From positions 20,967,501 through 21,031,500 of the forward strand of contig NC_061771.1 of NCBI RefSeq assembly GCF_022458985.1: DNA of 64,000 nt, read 5' to 3'. The position numbers and the translations under genes are program-made. Shown in pieces: positions 12,426 to 31,740 of this stretch (position 1 is its first letter; every line of letters starts with the position of its first letter). The DNA is from Mugil cephalus (taxonomy: Eukaryota > Chordata > Actinopteri > Mugiliformes > Mugilidae). The notes beneath the pieces were generated by a model. The model had not been told where the DNA came from. It worked only from the letters and a program-made list of their open reading frames with translations, and did not search any database.

Positions 12426-15400
12426 TTAAACTGAATCTGACTGTTGCTCGTGAGCACTATCTGGCTCGACCGCAGGGTCGCTGTCAGCTTGTGTGACCAC
12501 AGAGATGTGGGCTGTGCTGTTCTGCAGGGCAGCATCGGACTGTGGCTCCAGAGACGGACTCACGGACAGGGGTTCGGAGGAGTTGGTGGCGAGGTCCAGG
12601 AGGATGTGGCCAGCGGTCGGCGGGTGGCTGGACGCGGGTTCTACGGTCAGGCCGGACGACGGGCTGGGCGGAGCGTCGGATGGAGGGAGGGAGGTGGTGT
12701 CAGAAGGAAGCTGCGAGGAGGAGTTGGACGTCGCGTTCGAGGACATGTTAGTGGGAGGAGGCAGTGACGGGGAGTCGGGGGAATCGGAGAGGGTGTGGGG
12801 GAGAGGGTCGGAGGGGAGGTCGGCGGGCAGGTGGGTCGGAGTCGGCCGGGGAGTGTGGGCAGGAGTTGGCTCCTGTGGATCGGTGCAAACGGGCTCTCCC
12901 TCGGCCACATACCACACCTCATTGTGCCTGTTCAGCAGCTTCAAGGGACTACATACACACACACAGAAGAAAAGACGAAAACGGATTAACACAACATCAA
13001 TGTGCTTTGAAATGAACACAGTCACCCAACGTTTAGCAGCAGTTACATTGACTAACTGATGTCACCTGTTTCTTTGGGAAAGATCCATCCCACATAAGAA
13101 TATTTAACCTCTTGTAGATCAGCTAACTTAAAAAAGCTTAATTTTCTAAATGCAAAACATGAAGAGCAGCATAAAAGAACAGGAGCATGAAACATCTGCG
13201 GCCAACGAGAAGATACAAGAAAAGATATCATAGAAAAGTAGATGCGTCGCACCTGTCATAGCCAACTCCAAAGTGAAAGCTGTGGTTGTAGGGGGCTCGG
13301 ACTCTCTCCAGCTCTTTGGTCAGCAGGTGGGCGTGAAGCCTGGAGGTGACCGACAGCATCCAGCCTCCGTAGCTCCTCACGTACACATCCATGTCCGGCA
13401 TCTCGGTGAAATACAGCTGTGAGGTCGACGCAAAAAGCAGATGTTAGAAGCAACAGCACAATAAATGCTGCAGACAGAAACGTCCAAAAGTGGGAGGAGC
13501 TACTTAAGGTTGCAGACATTTCTGAAAACTCAACACAAAAAACTTAATTTTGTGAATTTATAATTTGCCTTATTATTTCTTTTCAACATATCATATATCA
13601 GTGCCTGGTCTGGTCTAGGTGAGTGATACATGTCTAAGGAACATCCACATGAATGAATGCCAGGTCCTAACAGAACATTGTATTGTCACAAGATGATCAA
13701 TGTTATTTACTTCTCCTGTCAGTGGTTGTAATGTTGTGGGCTAGGGTTAGGGTTAAAGCAGATGCAGGACAGAAGCACTGACGCCTCCCTGAACCAGCAC
13801 TATCTATTTCTGTTCTGCTGAGTGAGAGCAGCTCCGGACTCAGCAGCACTAAAACTGTGCTTCTGTCGATGCTCTCTATCGATCTTCAAGAAGGAATTAT
13901 GGATTAAATGACGCTCACATCCCGCAAGCATAAACAGCATTTGACCCTCGTTACAGACGAGCGCAGCCGGCTCACCTTGTCGTTAGTGGGTGCGGGCGGC
14001 TTGTCCTGATAGGCTGCAGGAAGCGGGAAGTTGAGCGTGTAGATGGCCGGATCCCACATCTTGGTCTCCTCTGGGATCTTGACAAGGACAGGGGCGGTCA
14101 TCTCCATCTGGATGCCTGCCACATAAACACACGTACACAAATTAAACAACGCAAACCCTCACAGTTGATTCTCGTCCTCTCCTGCCCTGTCTTGTCCCAT
14201 CCTGACCTGCGTCGTTGGCTCCGGTGATGTACTGGAAAAGTCTCCTGAAAGCCATGGCTGCACCCACTCCCATAAAATATGCTTCGGCGTCTGTTGAGAT
14301 CCAGCGTGTGGGGCTGTAGTGGCGCACCTGAAAACATGCATGCACGCAGTGTGTGAGAAATTAAGGCTTAACGCGCATGTGTATATTAGTGATGAATGAT
14401 GAAGAAGAAGGTTCCACTCACTTCGTACTCATCTGTTTTACAGACCAGCTCATATTCAAGACACTCCTTTGACTCTGTGCAGAAGCTGCAGTTGGTACTC
14501 GGTCTACAACAGCGTGACACAAGAAGGATATTTATAATCCAGCAACACTACATGGCCAAAAGTGTGCAGACGAGCCCGCTTTTAAATACTGAGAGGATAA
14601 GTTCAGTGTCAACACATCTTACAGCATTTTAGGCAGCTCAGCCGAAACGCAAACACGGGCAAAGAGGTGAATGAGAGGGTGACGCCTACTGACAGACTGA
14701 CATCAACATGTGACCGCACCCATCTGTCACTCAGTGCAGCTACGCCCTAAATTATGCAGAGCAGCTGTCATGAATGGAGGAAACGGTTTACGGGCGTTTT
14801 AACGTGGAGGTCTGCGGAGGTTGACTTCGCTTTTGGAGCTGACCTCTAGTGGTTATTCAAGGAACTGCGCCGGCTTTGTTTTCAGTCTGGGGGGGTTGTT
14901 GCTTGGGGCTAACGTGCTCACAGTGGCAATGCTAATAATAAACAGGTGTTCAGCTGCTATAATGTTTATTATAACAGAAATTAGCTTAAAAAAAATCACT
15001 GTGCAGTCATTTCACTCTGTACCAAGAATATGATGGTGGAGGAAATTCTCAGGATGTGAGAACAATGAACTGGTGTCATTTCATCACACCGATATATAGT
15101 TATGACAGAATAAGTGTTGCATGCGGTTGTAACTAAAGAGGAAGGTTAACTGAATCTTAAATTCAGCAAATTTCACGCTATCCACACAGTCATGCTGCTC
15201 CTGCGGCTAAGAATAAGTTTGTATAACCTGCAAATTAAAAAGAGAACAACAACGATACATGCATGATGGTTTTTAAAAATCAACAATAGTAAATCCATCT
15301 CTGCTTTCAGCTTTGACCTTAATATAAATGATGTGGACACCCTGGGCGCCGTGTAGGCTGCTCCAAGTGTGCTTAGGGGCGCTAAACGCTATGTGCTTAG

Positions 15401-16544
15401 CATAGCAATTTGATTTGGTTTGATATTAAGTGCAGGGGACTTCACAGAGCAATAATTGCTTGTAGAAAGCAAACACCTGGTTATGAGTCCCTGAGCCACT
15501 AATGCTGATGTGGAAAATCCCTGCAGAGAGTTTTTGGAGATCTCATTAAAAGCCAGGAGGGCGTAGGCTTTATGTGATGGCACATTATTGCACATTGTGG
15601 GGGAATGAGCGAAGGCGGTCACATGTAACACTGTGGCTTAGGCTCTGGTGTGAACCACACTCAAATAAAGTCATGTAAACCTGTGATGGCTTCATTTTCT
15701 GTTGGTCAGTTCATCAAATCTGTTCTACTTACCCAACACTCCCTTCAGCTGAGACCACTAGGGCCAAGACCGCAAAGGCTGAGAGAAAATCCCTGCATGG
15801 GGAAGGACAAACAAATGATCTCATAACCTGCGTTACTGCACAATTACAAAGTACAAACCCTAAATTAATTATCTAAAAGACTGAGAAGAAACCCTGGAGG
15901 ACAGACGCAACCCTTTGTTTTAGACTGTACATTGGGAAACATGTCTTTAAGCACACTGGACAAAGGCTGTAGAGATACTAGTCTGAGGAATCTGGAAACG
16001 TCTGGAGGAAAAATGGTTCTGAATGTGCGCGTCGGGACGCTGCACCCCGGTGCTCGCACTGCAGAGTTGAAACGGGAGACGTTTTCCTGCATGCGACGCA
16101 AAGAAGGGAGAGAGGAGAGGGGGAGAGATTTGCTGCATCATGAGGCTGTGTCTGTCTGCTGGCAAAAAAAAAAAAACCAAAGGCGTTTTGAGGTCACACA
16201 GGAGAGTCTCATCACATCCATTTGACCAGAAACTGATTTAGACCAGATTACATGCAAGCACCAGATTAAAGATAATGGTCTATGTGAAGGAAGATTTCAA
16301 ATAGTCGTGTATTTTTTCTTTTTACTGAAGGAGAAATGAATCGGTTAAGTTTCAGATCTATCCTCTATGTCATTGCACATTTTGCCTGTTAAATATTACA
16401 TTTTCTGCAGCCGACCAGCGATGCTACAGAAACCAGCTTAAACCGTGCAAAAACAATCGCAATAAAAACACTTAAAATGAGCTTGTAAGCATCAAAAAGC
16501 CTCACTCATCATCTAATAACAATTGCAAGGGCAGGTACTCACAT
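12426..16544 (-). CDS. SOUL-family heme-binding protein with signal peptide and long C-terminal tail
   Basis: Seven coding exons: 16544-16543 (AT of the start codon), 15792-15733, 14503-14422, 14327-14207, 14115-13976, 13416-13253, 12948-12426. All GT-AG, in phase; 363 residues. Residues 1-20 (MDFLSAFAVLALVVSAEGSV) form a signal peptide. A cysteine-containing segment follows (NCSFCTESKECLEYELVC), then the SOUL/HEBP domain from about residue 45 to 220: YEVRHYSPTRWIST, MEMTAPVLVKI, MDVYVRSYGGW, GYDSPLKLLNRHNEVW, all close to HEBP2. Known members bind heme/tetrapyrroles; heme binding here is inferred from family only. The last exon adds about 140 residues rich in Ser, Pro and Thr with several N-x-S/T sequons, longer than human HEBP1/2. 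The start was chosen because AT before a perfect GTGAGT donor joins G at the next exon to give ATG in frame with the signal peptide. Confidence 0.88.
13600..13742 (-). mobile_element. Fragment of the recurrent TA-flanked element
   Basis: Reverse-oriented left part of the same element as at 18136 and 43478: the shared blocks around GGTCTGGTCTAGGTG, ACATCCACATGAATG and the terminus CAGTGGTTGTAATGTTGTGG are present, the other half is absent. It lies in a SOUL-gene intron. A short TTAGGGTTAGGG run follows directly at 13743. Confidence 0.65.
14795..14885 (+). repeat. Dispersed repeat, copy 1 (paired with 20930-21010)
   Basis: The stretch from TTTTAACGTGGAGGTCTGCG to AAGGAACTGCG aligns by eye with 20932-21003, with scattered substitutions. 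Both lie near conserved vertebrate-fish genes but outside exons. It looks like an old SINE- or MITE-type fish repeat; I cannot name the family. Confidence 0.5.
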
Positions 16545-16800
16545 GGTCCCGTGTGTGTGTGTGCGTGCGCGCGTCCTTGCTTTCCGCCTGCCAGGGGGAG
16601 CGCAGGGAGGAGCGGTGCGACGGAGACTGCAGTCTGCTGCACTCTGACAGGCGCAGGTGGGTTTACTGCGGACTGCAGAGAGGAGAGGAGAAGAGAGGAG
16701 AAGAGAAGAGAGGAGAGGAGATGGGAGGAGAGGAGAGGGGAGGAGGAGGGGAGGAGACTGTGGCCCTCGGTCTAGCAGGAGGGAGGGGCTGAGCAGGACC
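16545..16800 (-). promoter_or_regulatory. Putative 5' UTR and promoter of the SOUL gene with polypurine tract
   Basis: Upstream (minus strand) of the split start codon. It includes an alternating purine/pyrimidine run at 16551-16573 and a 75-base GA-only tract (16677-16752, seen as pyrimidines on the transcript strand). No TATA box is obvious. How much is transcribed cannot be told from sequence. Confidence 0.4.
16677..16752 (+). repeat. GAGGA/GAGAA polypurine microsatellite
   Basis: Uninterrupted purine tract of mixed GAGGA, GAGAA and GGGAG units. Such tracts can form triplex or non-B DNA; here it sits in the presumptive promoter or 5' UTR of the SOUL gene. Confidence 0.85.
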
Positions 16801-16809
16801 GACGCTGGA

Positions 16810-19030
16810 CACATGATATTATGATCCTCGATCTCACTGATGAGAGTTCACCTCCAGCGATGCAGCATCGATGAGGCAAGTCTGGTCACAACTGCGCCAT
16901 CAGCTCCAGGAGGAGAGGAGTGAACCATCCACTCATCCTCATCCGGTGCTTTATGCTCCAGTTATAACTAAATCTGTGTGGGACATCCGAGCTCTGCGCA
17001 AGAGCACAATTAAAACGATTTATTTATTTTTTGACACATTTCACATCTGAACTTAAAATAATCATTTTTCGAAAGCGTGACTGGCAGTTTTGTCTCAAGT
17101 TTTATATATTTATGTTCAACCTTTTGATTTTATTGTCCATTTGCTTGGTGAATAGATCATCTGGTCTATCCACAGTCTTCACGGTGACGTCTTCTTTCAT
17201 CCATTTATCTGTGATTGACCTAAACTTCCATTTGATCATTTAGATTGTTTCCATTGAGCTTTTCGGTCCATTCACTGATCAGTTCATTGACTATTCAATT
17301 CCTCCCCCCTTTTTTTTTACATCATACTTTTCCAGTTTTCACCTGAATTATCAGACAGTTAATTAGCATCAGTCAAACTTTCTTATTTAAGATGTAGTTT
17401 AAAGCAGAAAACACCTTCTTTTCTTTTCTGAAACCAGGAACAACTGTTCTATATCTGGCATGAATCTTATTTTTATTTTTTATTTCTTCACTTCTTGAGA
17501 GGCTGGCTGAGTCAGACCGATTTGAAAAGTCTGTCTTGTCATTGTGGTAATAATAAAACAATGATGGTTCACAGTAGCCGTCAAATGGATTCACACCTTT
17601 GGATATTTTCCCTTCGTGCTGCTTCAATAAATGAAATAATGGTTGAGACTTTGGAGGAAAACATGTCTTTAATGTCAAAGTGAAAAAGATTTCTACAGGG
17701 TAACGTCAACTGAATAAAAATAGTATATAATGTAAAATAGGCAATTGCATAAACATTGCCCTCCATTCAAGGCAGCATGTAGCAGATCCACGGCTCAACT
17801 CAGATTTCGTTTTGCTGTTCAGGTCATTCAGGGCCTGGTGCCTTTGAGGTGACGTGTTCGGTGACTAACACACATTGTGGGGAAACCCTGATTGAGATTT
17901 AATTTCTCTTTGTTCTTAGTCTCAACCGTTGAAATAACCTTTTCTCTGAGTTGCCTGGACTGTCCCTTTTGTCTTCATGGTGTAACAGTGACATGTCACC
18001 GTGTCTCTGTACTACAGCCACTCACGTCCTCTCCATCTCACGGTGTAACTGTGAGGCTGCTGGAAAACTACTGGCTGGACCTCTGCTGAATTAGAAGGAA
18101 TGGATGTTTATGCAATTTTACATGATTACATCACACACCGATCAGGCATAACATTACGACCACTGACAGGAGAGAAAACATTGACCATCTTGTGACAATA
18201 TAATGTCCTTTTGGAGCCTTCATCCATGTATGTACCATCCACCTAGACCCACCCCACAGCAATGACACTCCGTGATGGACAGCAGTCACCCCCAGCAGGA
18301 TGCAGCCTGATGCAGACACACACAAAAAATGGTTTAGGAAGAACCAAAAAAAAAAAAAAACATGGCCTCCAAACTCTCTAGATCCCAAACTGATCGCGTA
18401 TCTGTGGGATGATTCACAGAGGCCCCTCCCCTCAACCCATAGGATTCAAAGGCTCCCACCAACAACATCCTGTTACCAGACACCACAATAATGTTAGGAA
18501 CGTAGTCATAATGTTATGCCTGATCAGCGCCTCATCAGAAATCTGCTTTCACTTTGACGCTGAAGAGCTTTTCTTTACTTTTTGTTTTGGAAAGAAATAT
18601 ATTGACATTTATAGAAGCAATAAAAGTAGAAAACATCAAGGGAGGTGAACACTTTTTATAACCACTGTCCAACTCAAGCTCAAGTTGCCAACGCGTACTT
18701 ACGGAGTTTAATATTGCTGAGAAAAAAAAAAGAAAAAGAAAAAACACTGTTCACAGAAAGGCGGCTGTGGTGAAGAGTCTTAACGAAGCAGCTGGAACAG
18801 AAAGCCTGTGTTACAAACTGATGGGAGTTCAGACGGCAATGCCAGGCACAGAGGGAGTCACTAGTTACTACGAGTCAACACAAACTCAACGCTCCTGCAT
18901 CGGTTTCGGCCACGAAACTGCTTCTCTTCCCACTGCTCTTTATCATTTTGTTTTTCCTTTTTTTTTTTTGAATATCAAGATATACATATATTTAGTTATT
19001 TATATACATGATAGCGTCGTTTGAGAACTC
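16810..19030. other. Intergenic space between the SOUL gene and gpr108
   Basis: Holds the transposon at 18136-18529 and otherwise unstructured AT-rich sequence. The small reading frames here show no family features, splice context or codon pattern. No gene is called. Confidence 0.6.
18136..18529 (+). mobile_element. Recurrent TA-flanked element, near full-length
   Basis: Left terminus CACCGATCAGGCATAACATT and right terminus ATAATGTTATGCCTGATC are inverted repeats of each other. The interior carries the shared blocks, an A-run at about 18347-18360, and a frame reading [17 protein letters not shown] that resembles the LNPIE-x-LW end of Tc1/mariner transposases. It lies in the SOUL - gpr108 interval. 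Confidence 0.8.
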
Positions 19031-19034
19031 CAGC

Positions 19035-20345
19035 TTTATTATGACACACAGATATCCAACAGACCTCTGTTAACAAGCAGAAAACCTTCTTCACTCAGTT
19101 GAAAGTACACGGACACGGTCGTCTGGAAGCGCTGAGCGGCCGCTGTGTTAAATCCTCACGTGCCCAACGCACCAAAGAAACCGACCACGTCGTTACGGTG
19201 CGAAAACGTGCCCTCTTTTGCAACAACAGTTTTTAAATTATTTACAGTGGATCACCTACCCGGCACAAAACCCAAGAGTCATCAGTAATCAATAAAATAA
19301 GCTTCACATCAACAGCAAAGTACGTAAAACCAAAAGCAACTCAGATGTGATCGGTTAAAGGTCACTTCTCCGCCCCAGACCGGCACAGAAGAGCAAAAAA
19401 AACAAAAACAAACAAACCGTCACTGAGCACAAAAGCAGGGCCACTGCTCGGAGTATTTTAGAGACCGATCCAAAAACCTTATTTATTCATTAAGAGGTCC
19501 ACATGAGCCACTAAAGCGCTAAATTACAGCGGTCCCAGTGACAGGCTGAGAGGAACTTCACTTCTCCAACATAAAAACAGTAATACTGAAACATAACATT
19601 TCAATATGCAATAAGTCAATATACTGAAATATACAACCTTCTTCATCCATATATTTCAATATACAGTTCAAAAAAAAAAAAAAAAAAAAAGTGTGGTTCT
19701 TGTAATGACTGATGTGACATTACTGATCCTGAAAGTGGTAAAGAGACACAATGTACATTTTATACTGATTAGCCTTTAACCTGAGTATGGGGCTATTGTC
19801 TGTGTGCTCAAACCTTGTGTTGTCTCACACTCACGCACACAGTGTACTCACATCACACACGGGAAGAAAGAAAAAAAAAAAAAAGGTACAGCTAAGAGGC
19901 TCGCCGGAGTACCGCTTTTAAATATCCGATATAAACACAAAACCCAAAAAGCAACTCTTCCCCTGAAACAATAATTATCTTTGGAGAGAGAGAAAGAGGG
20001 AGAGAGGGCAGAGGGGAAATGAAAACTGAAGAACATCAGAGCTCTTTTTCATATCTCCACCCGTTCATATGGCAGGAGCCTCCTGCAACCCTTTCTGGGT
20101 GGAGTGTCCCAAGGGAAATGGAGAGCGTCCATCATGGAGTTAGTCTTTTTGTGTTGTTGTCATTTTTTTTTTCATTTTTTTATTTATTTTTTTTGCATAG
20201 CCAGACAGTGGCCATGACCACTGCAACCACTTAAAGTTTCTAAAGGAGAATTGTCACTAGAAGTGCGGAGCCTTGGTCCATGTTTCTACCAGCTGGCCTG
20301 GGGGAGGATGTTTAGTTGGTTACTCCCAAAGTCGACGCGTCCCGC
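19035..20345 (-). other. gpr108: Probable 3' UTR of gpr108
   Basis: Sequence following the gpr108 stop codon on the minus strand. A minus-strand AATAAA hexamer lies at 19040-19035, which would give a 3' UTR of about 1.3 kb. It includes T- and A-homopolymer runs (around 19670-19690 and 19868-19884). The boundary is inferred. Confidence 0.45.
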
Positions 20346-29338
<8,993 letters not shown>

Positions 29339-30780
29339 CGTCAGCTTGCTAACGGCACTTAGCTGCTAATACTGACAAGCCTCGGTGCTTCCAGATGTCC
29401 AGTTAGCAACCCGGCTAGCGGCTCTAACTTTTCACCAGCTCAGGTACAAGTGGTTGCTATTCCTTAAAATCTGAGTGCCAGCTCTCGTGACGCGTCGCTT
29501 TATGTCAAATTCTGACCATTTACGCTACGTTTTCCGATTCTGTTGTGCTTTCATCGCGTAAGATAACAGCTAGCTCGTAGGTGGAGAGTTCACGCTTCCT
29601 GGTTTTGGATCGAGAGCAAAATATTTTTGCAAGGTGCAGACACAACCGTCAGCAGCAGCAGGCTAGCGACGGCTACACTGTCGTATAGATGCACGACTCA
29701 GCACACAACGCCGTTAAATACAAGCTACGGGAGAAAAAGAAACGCAACTTGTAATATATACGTATAAATAATCCACAATGGTGACTTCTTTTTGGGTCAA
29801 ACAAGGACTCTCACTACGAAGGCTTTGGCTACACCTAGAAGAAAATGTCCTAGATTTTAGTCACGTGCTGACGCGTTGACAGTGAGCTTCCGGTTAAAAC
29901 CGTTCACGCGATGAAATCCACGTCCACGAGTTGCCATGTCTGCAGAGATCAATAATGTTCAACCATCTGACAAGTAAAAGCAAGGCCGTTTCTAGGGTCA
30001 GAACTTTATGGGCGCTGAACGGTCACAAAGCTACCATTTCGTTTAAAAAAATAAATAAATAAAGAAAAGAAATTGTATTTAAATGAGAAGATGAGGTACA
30101 AACAATAAGCGCAAAACAAACTTGAAGATATGAAGGTTGCTCTGTTCAAACAAAACAGCAACGAGTGAAGTGAAACATTTGTAAATGAACATCAAATCAT
30201 TTCCCCAAATCTATTAATATTAATGTTAATACATTACTACCAAGGTCAAAAAAATAGTGCCATGGTCACAGCCCCACTGACTTGATTAATAATTCCCATT
30301 TTTCCCCTTCACCCATCCTGCTTCGTCCTCTGGGATAAATAGTCTGTTAGCTGTTAGCTTACCCTGTTATAGTTAAATTTTTAATCTTAACTTGTATTTT
30401 TGGACTGCAGTATCGGCATCAGAATCAGAATACCTTTATTGTCCTTGCACAGAGTACCACATTTTAAAGTCCTCTCTTATGTGGTTTTGTGTAATAGCAA
30501 AGGAAGTCCGAAGGAAAAAAAACAACCCTGCACCATAAACATTATAAAATATACTGCAATAAACAGTATGAAATAAAAATAAAGCGTTTTGATCTCAAAT
30601 TCAAATGCATATAGCTGAGTTTTACTGATTGTCATTCATATGTACAAAAAAGCAAATGTGACTCAAATATTGACTTAAAACAGTGTTGGCATAGCCGTGG
30701 TTAGATTTTCACTTTCTCCTCGGTACGTAACAATAATGACTCCATTTGGGGCCTAAACATAGCTAAGAAGTGGCCACTAA
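29339..30780. other. gpr108 upstream region and intergenic space
   Basis: Immediately upstream of the gpr108 ATG the sequence is richer in CpG than the neighbouring introns, as expected of a housekeeping promoter, but no TATA box is clear. Further right it is AT-rich. At 30415-30470 a motif (CAGAATCAGAATACCTTTAT) resembles the tail of a common teleost dispersed repeat. No gene is seen. Confidence 0.5.
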
Positions 30781-30814
30781 GAAGATACACTACAAATTCA
30801 TATCGACAGTTTTG

Positions 30815-30820
30815 TTTATT
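30815..30820 (-). terminator. Polyadenylation signal of the PYD gene
   Basis: AATAAA on the minus strand starts two bases after the TAA stop codon, so the predicted 3' UTR is only about 20-35 nucleotides. Confidence 0.5.
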
Positions 30821-30821
30821 A

Positions 30822-31326
30822 TTATCGTATGTTTATATTCCATGCTCCAGTGGTGCCACCTTGTAACACCGGGTGTATGACAATAGCTCCTTGCTGAGCC
30901 ACTATTCCTCCTGATGCAGACGGTTGTGTCAAGGGAGAGGAAGAGGTGGGGGGGCGTGCAGTTTTGCTTCCCTCTGCTGACAAAAAGAAAGAAATGCAGA
31001 GAATTAGCACAGGAAAATAGTGACAAGAAACACAGGCAAGTTTAATAGATGTCATTCACTGTACACGTGTATGCGTCCTTCAGCTTCTTTGCAGCGTTGT
31101 TGAAACGCATCTTCTTCAAGATCTCAATGGTGAGGGTGACAGCTACATCCTCTCCGTAGCTCTCTGTCATTTTAGACACAGTCTCAGTCCGAGATATTTT
31201 GTGCACATGGGACTTCTGAAATGGCTTGCACTGGTCCAAGACCAGAAGCGTGAGGTACCACTGAAACTTGTCTAAGTCCTCATCAATCAAGTCCTCCAGA
31301 GTCGTCAAGAGCAGCTCCTGAGTCAT
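30822..31326 (-). CDS. Small PYRIN-domain protein with beta-prone C-terminal tail
   Basis: Two coding exons, 31326-31065 and 30976-30822, in phase 1, giving 138 residues. Residues 1-85 are a PYRIN (PYD) death-fold domain: LLLTTLEDLIDEDLDKFQWYL, then KSHVHKISRTETVSKM, then ESYGEDVAVTLTIEILKKM and NNAAKKLK. PYDs assemble homotypically, as in ASC, NLRP sensors and fish caspases. A Ser/Pro/Thr linker follows, then a tail of alternating hydrophobic and small residues (GGIVAQQGAIVIHPVLQGG, then TTGAWNINIR) ending at the stop. No CARD, NACHT, LRR, FIIND or caspase part is visible. The donor (ACGT|GTACAG) is non-consensus; without splicing the frame stops eight codons later (CTVNDIY*). The upstream acceptor TTTCCAG (exon from 31335) and a non-coding first exon ending 31687 with a perfect GTGAGT donor support a real transcript. 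Confidence 0.75.
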
Positions 31327-31686
31327 TTCTGCTCACTGGAAAGACAGAAGAGATAAAAACGAGAAGAGTTTTCAGTTCCTCTTACTGCTTCAAGTCTTCT
31401 TGCTCTGTATAAACACACTTGGTAAAAAAATACATAAATAAACTAAACAGTCTGCATAGCACTGATATCAGTACAGTAGGCTGGTTTGTCAAAGATTGCA
31501 TATCAGCGATGGGTCAGACTGACGGGCATAAACTAAACACACGGCAAATTGACCCATTTGATGTATTTTCTCAATTACTCAGAAAAGTCCAACACTTTTC
31601 ACACAATAAGTTAGTGCAAGAAATGCAGAATTACCAGACACCCAACCACAGGCAAAGAAGTAAAACTTGACATAAACAGCACTCAC

Positions 31687-31722
31687 CGTTTCACCGCTGA
31701 CAATAGAAAGGCTTAAACACTA
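31687..31722 (-). other. Non-coding first exon of the PYD gene
   Basis: The minus strand shows ...GTGAAACG|GTGAGTGCTG with the junction at 31687/31686, a strong donor. It would splice to the acceptor at 31336 just before the PYD start codon. The 5' limit is unknown; the given end is approximate. Confidence 0.5.
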
Positions 31723-31730
31723 GAGCCTGC

Positions 31731-31740
31731 TTTCGATTTC
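31731..31740 (-). promoter_or_regulatory. ISRE/IRF-type element upstream of the PYD gene
   Basis: Reads GAAATCGAAA on the minus strand, an exact GAAANNGAAA core of interferon-stimulated response elements, about 45 bp upstream of the first-exon donor. On the + strand at 31755-31775, GGAAACTATAGGAAAC gives two further half-sites in the opposite orientation. Position and orientation suit an interferon-inducible promoter. Confidence 0.5.

Noticed and set aside
12493..13059. Long + strand open frame (188 codons)
   Set aside because: It is the antisense shadow of the Ser/Pro-rich last exon of the SOUL gene; GC-rich repeats leave all frames open. No splice context or family features.
13742..13756. 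TTAGGGTTAGGG telomere-like run
   Set aside because: Only about two units at the edge of a transposon fragment; too short to indicate an interstitial telomere.
16523..16814. Overlapping frames on both strands with Glu/Gly/Arg or Ser/Leu/Pro repeats
   Set aside because: Produced by the GA microsatellite and GT run; no real protein composition.
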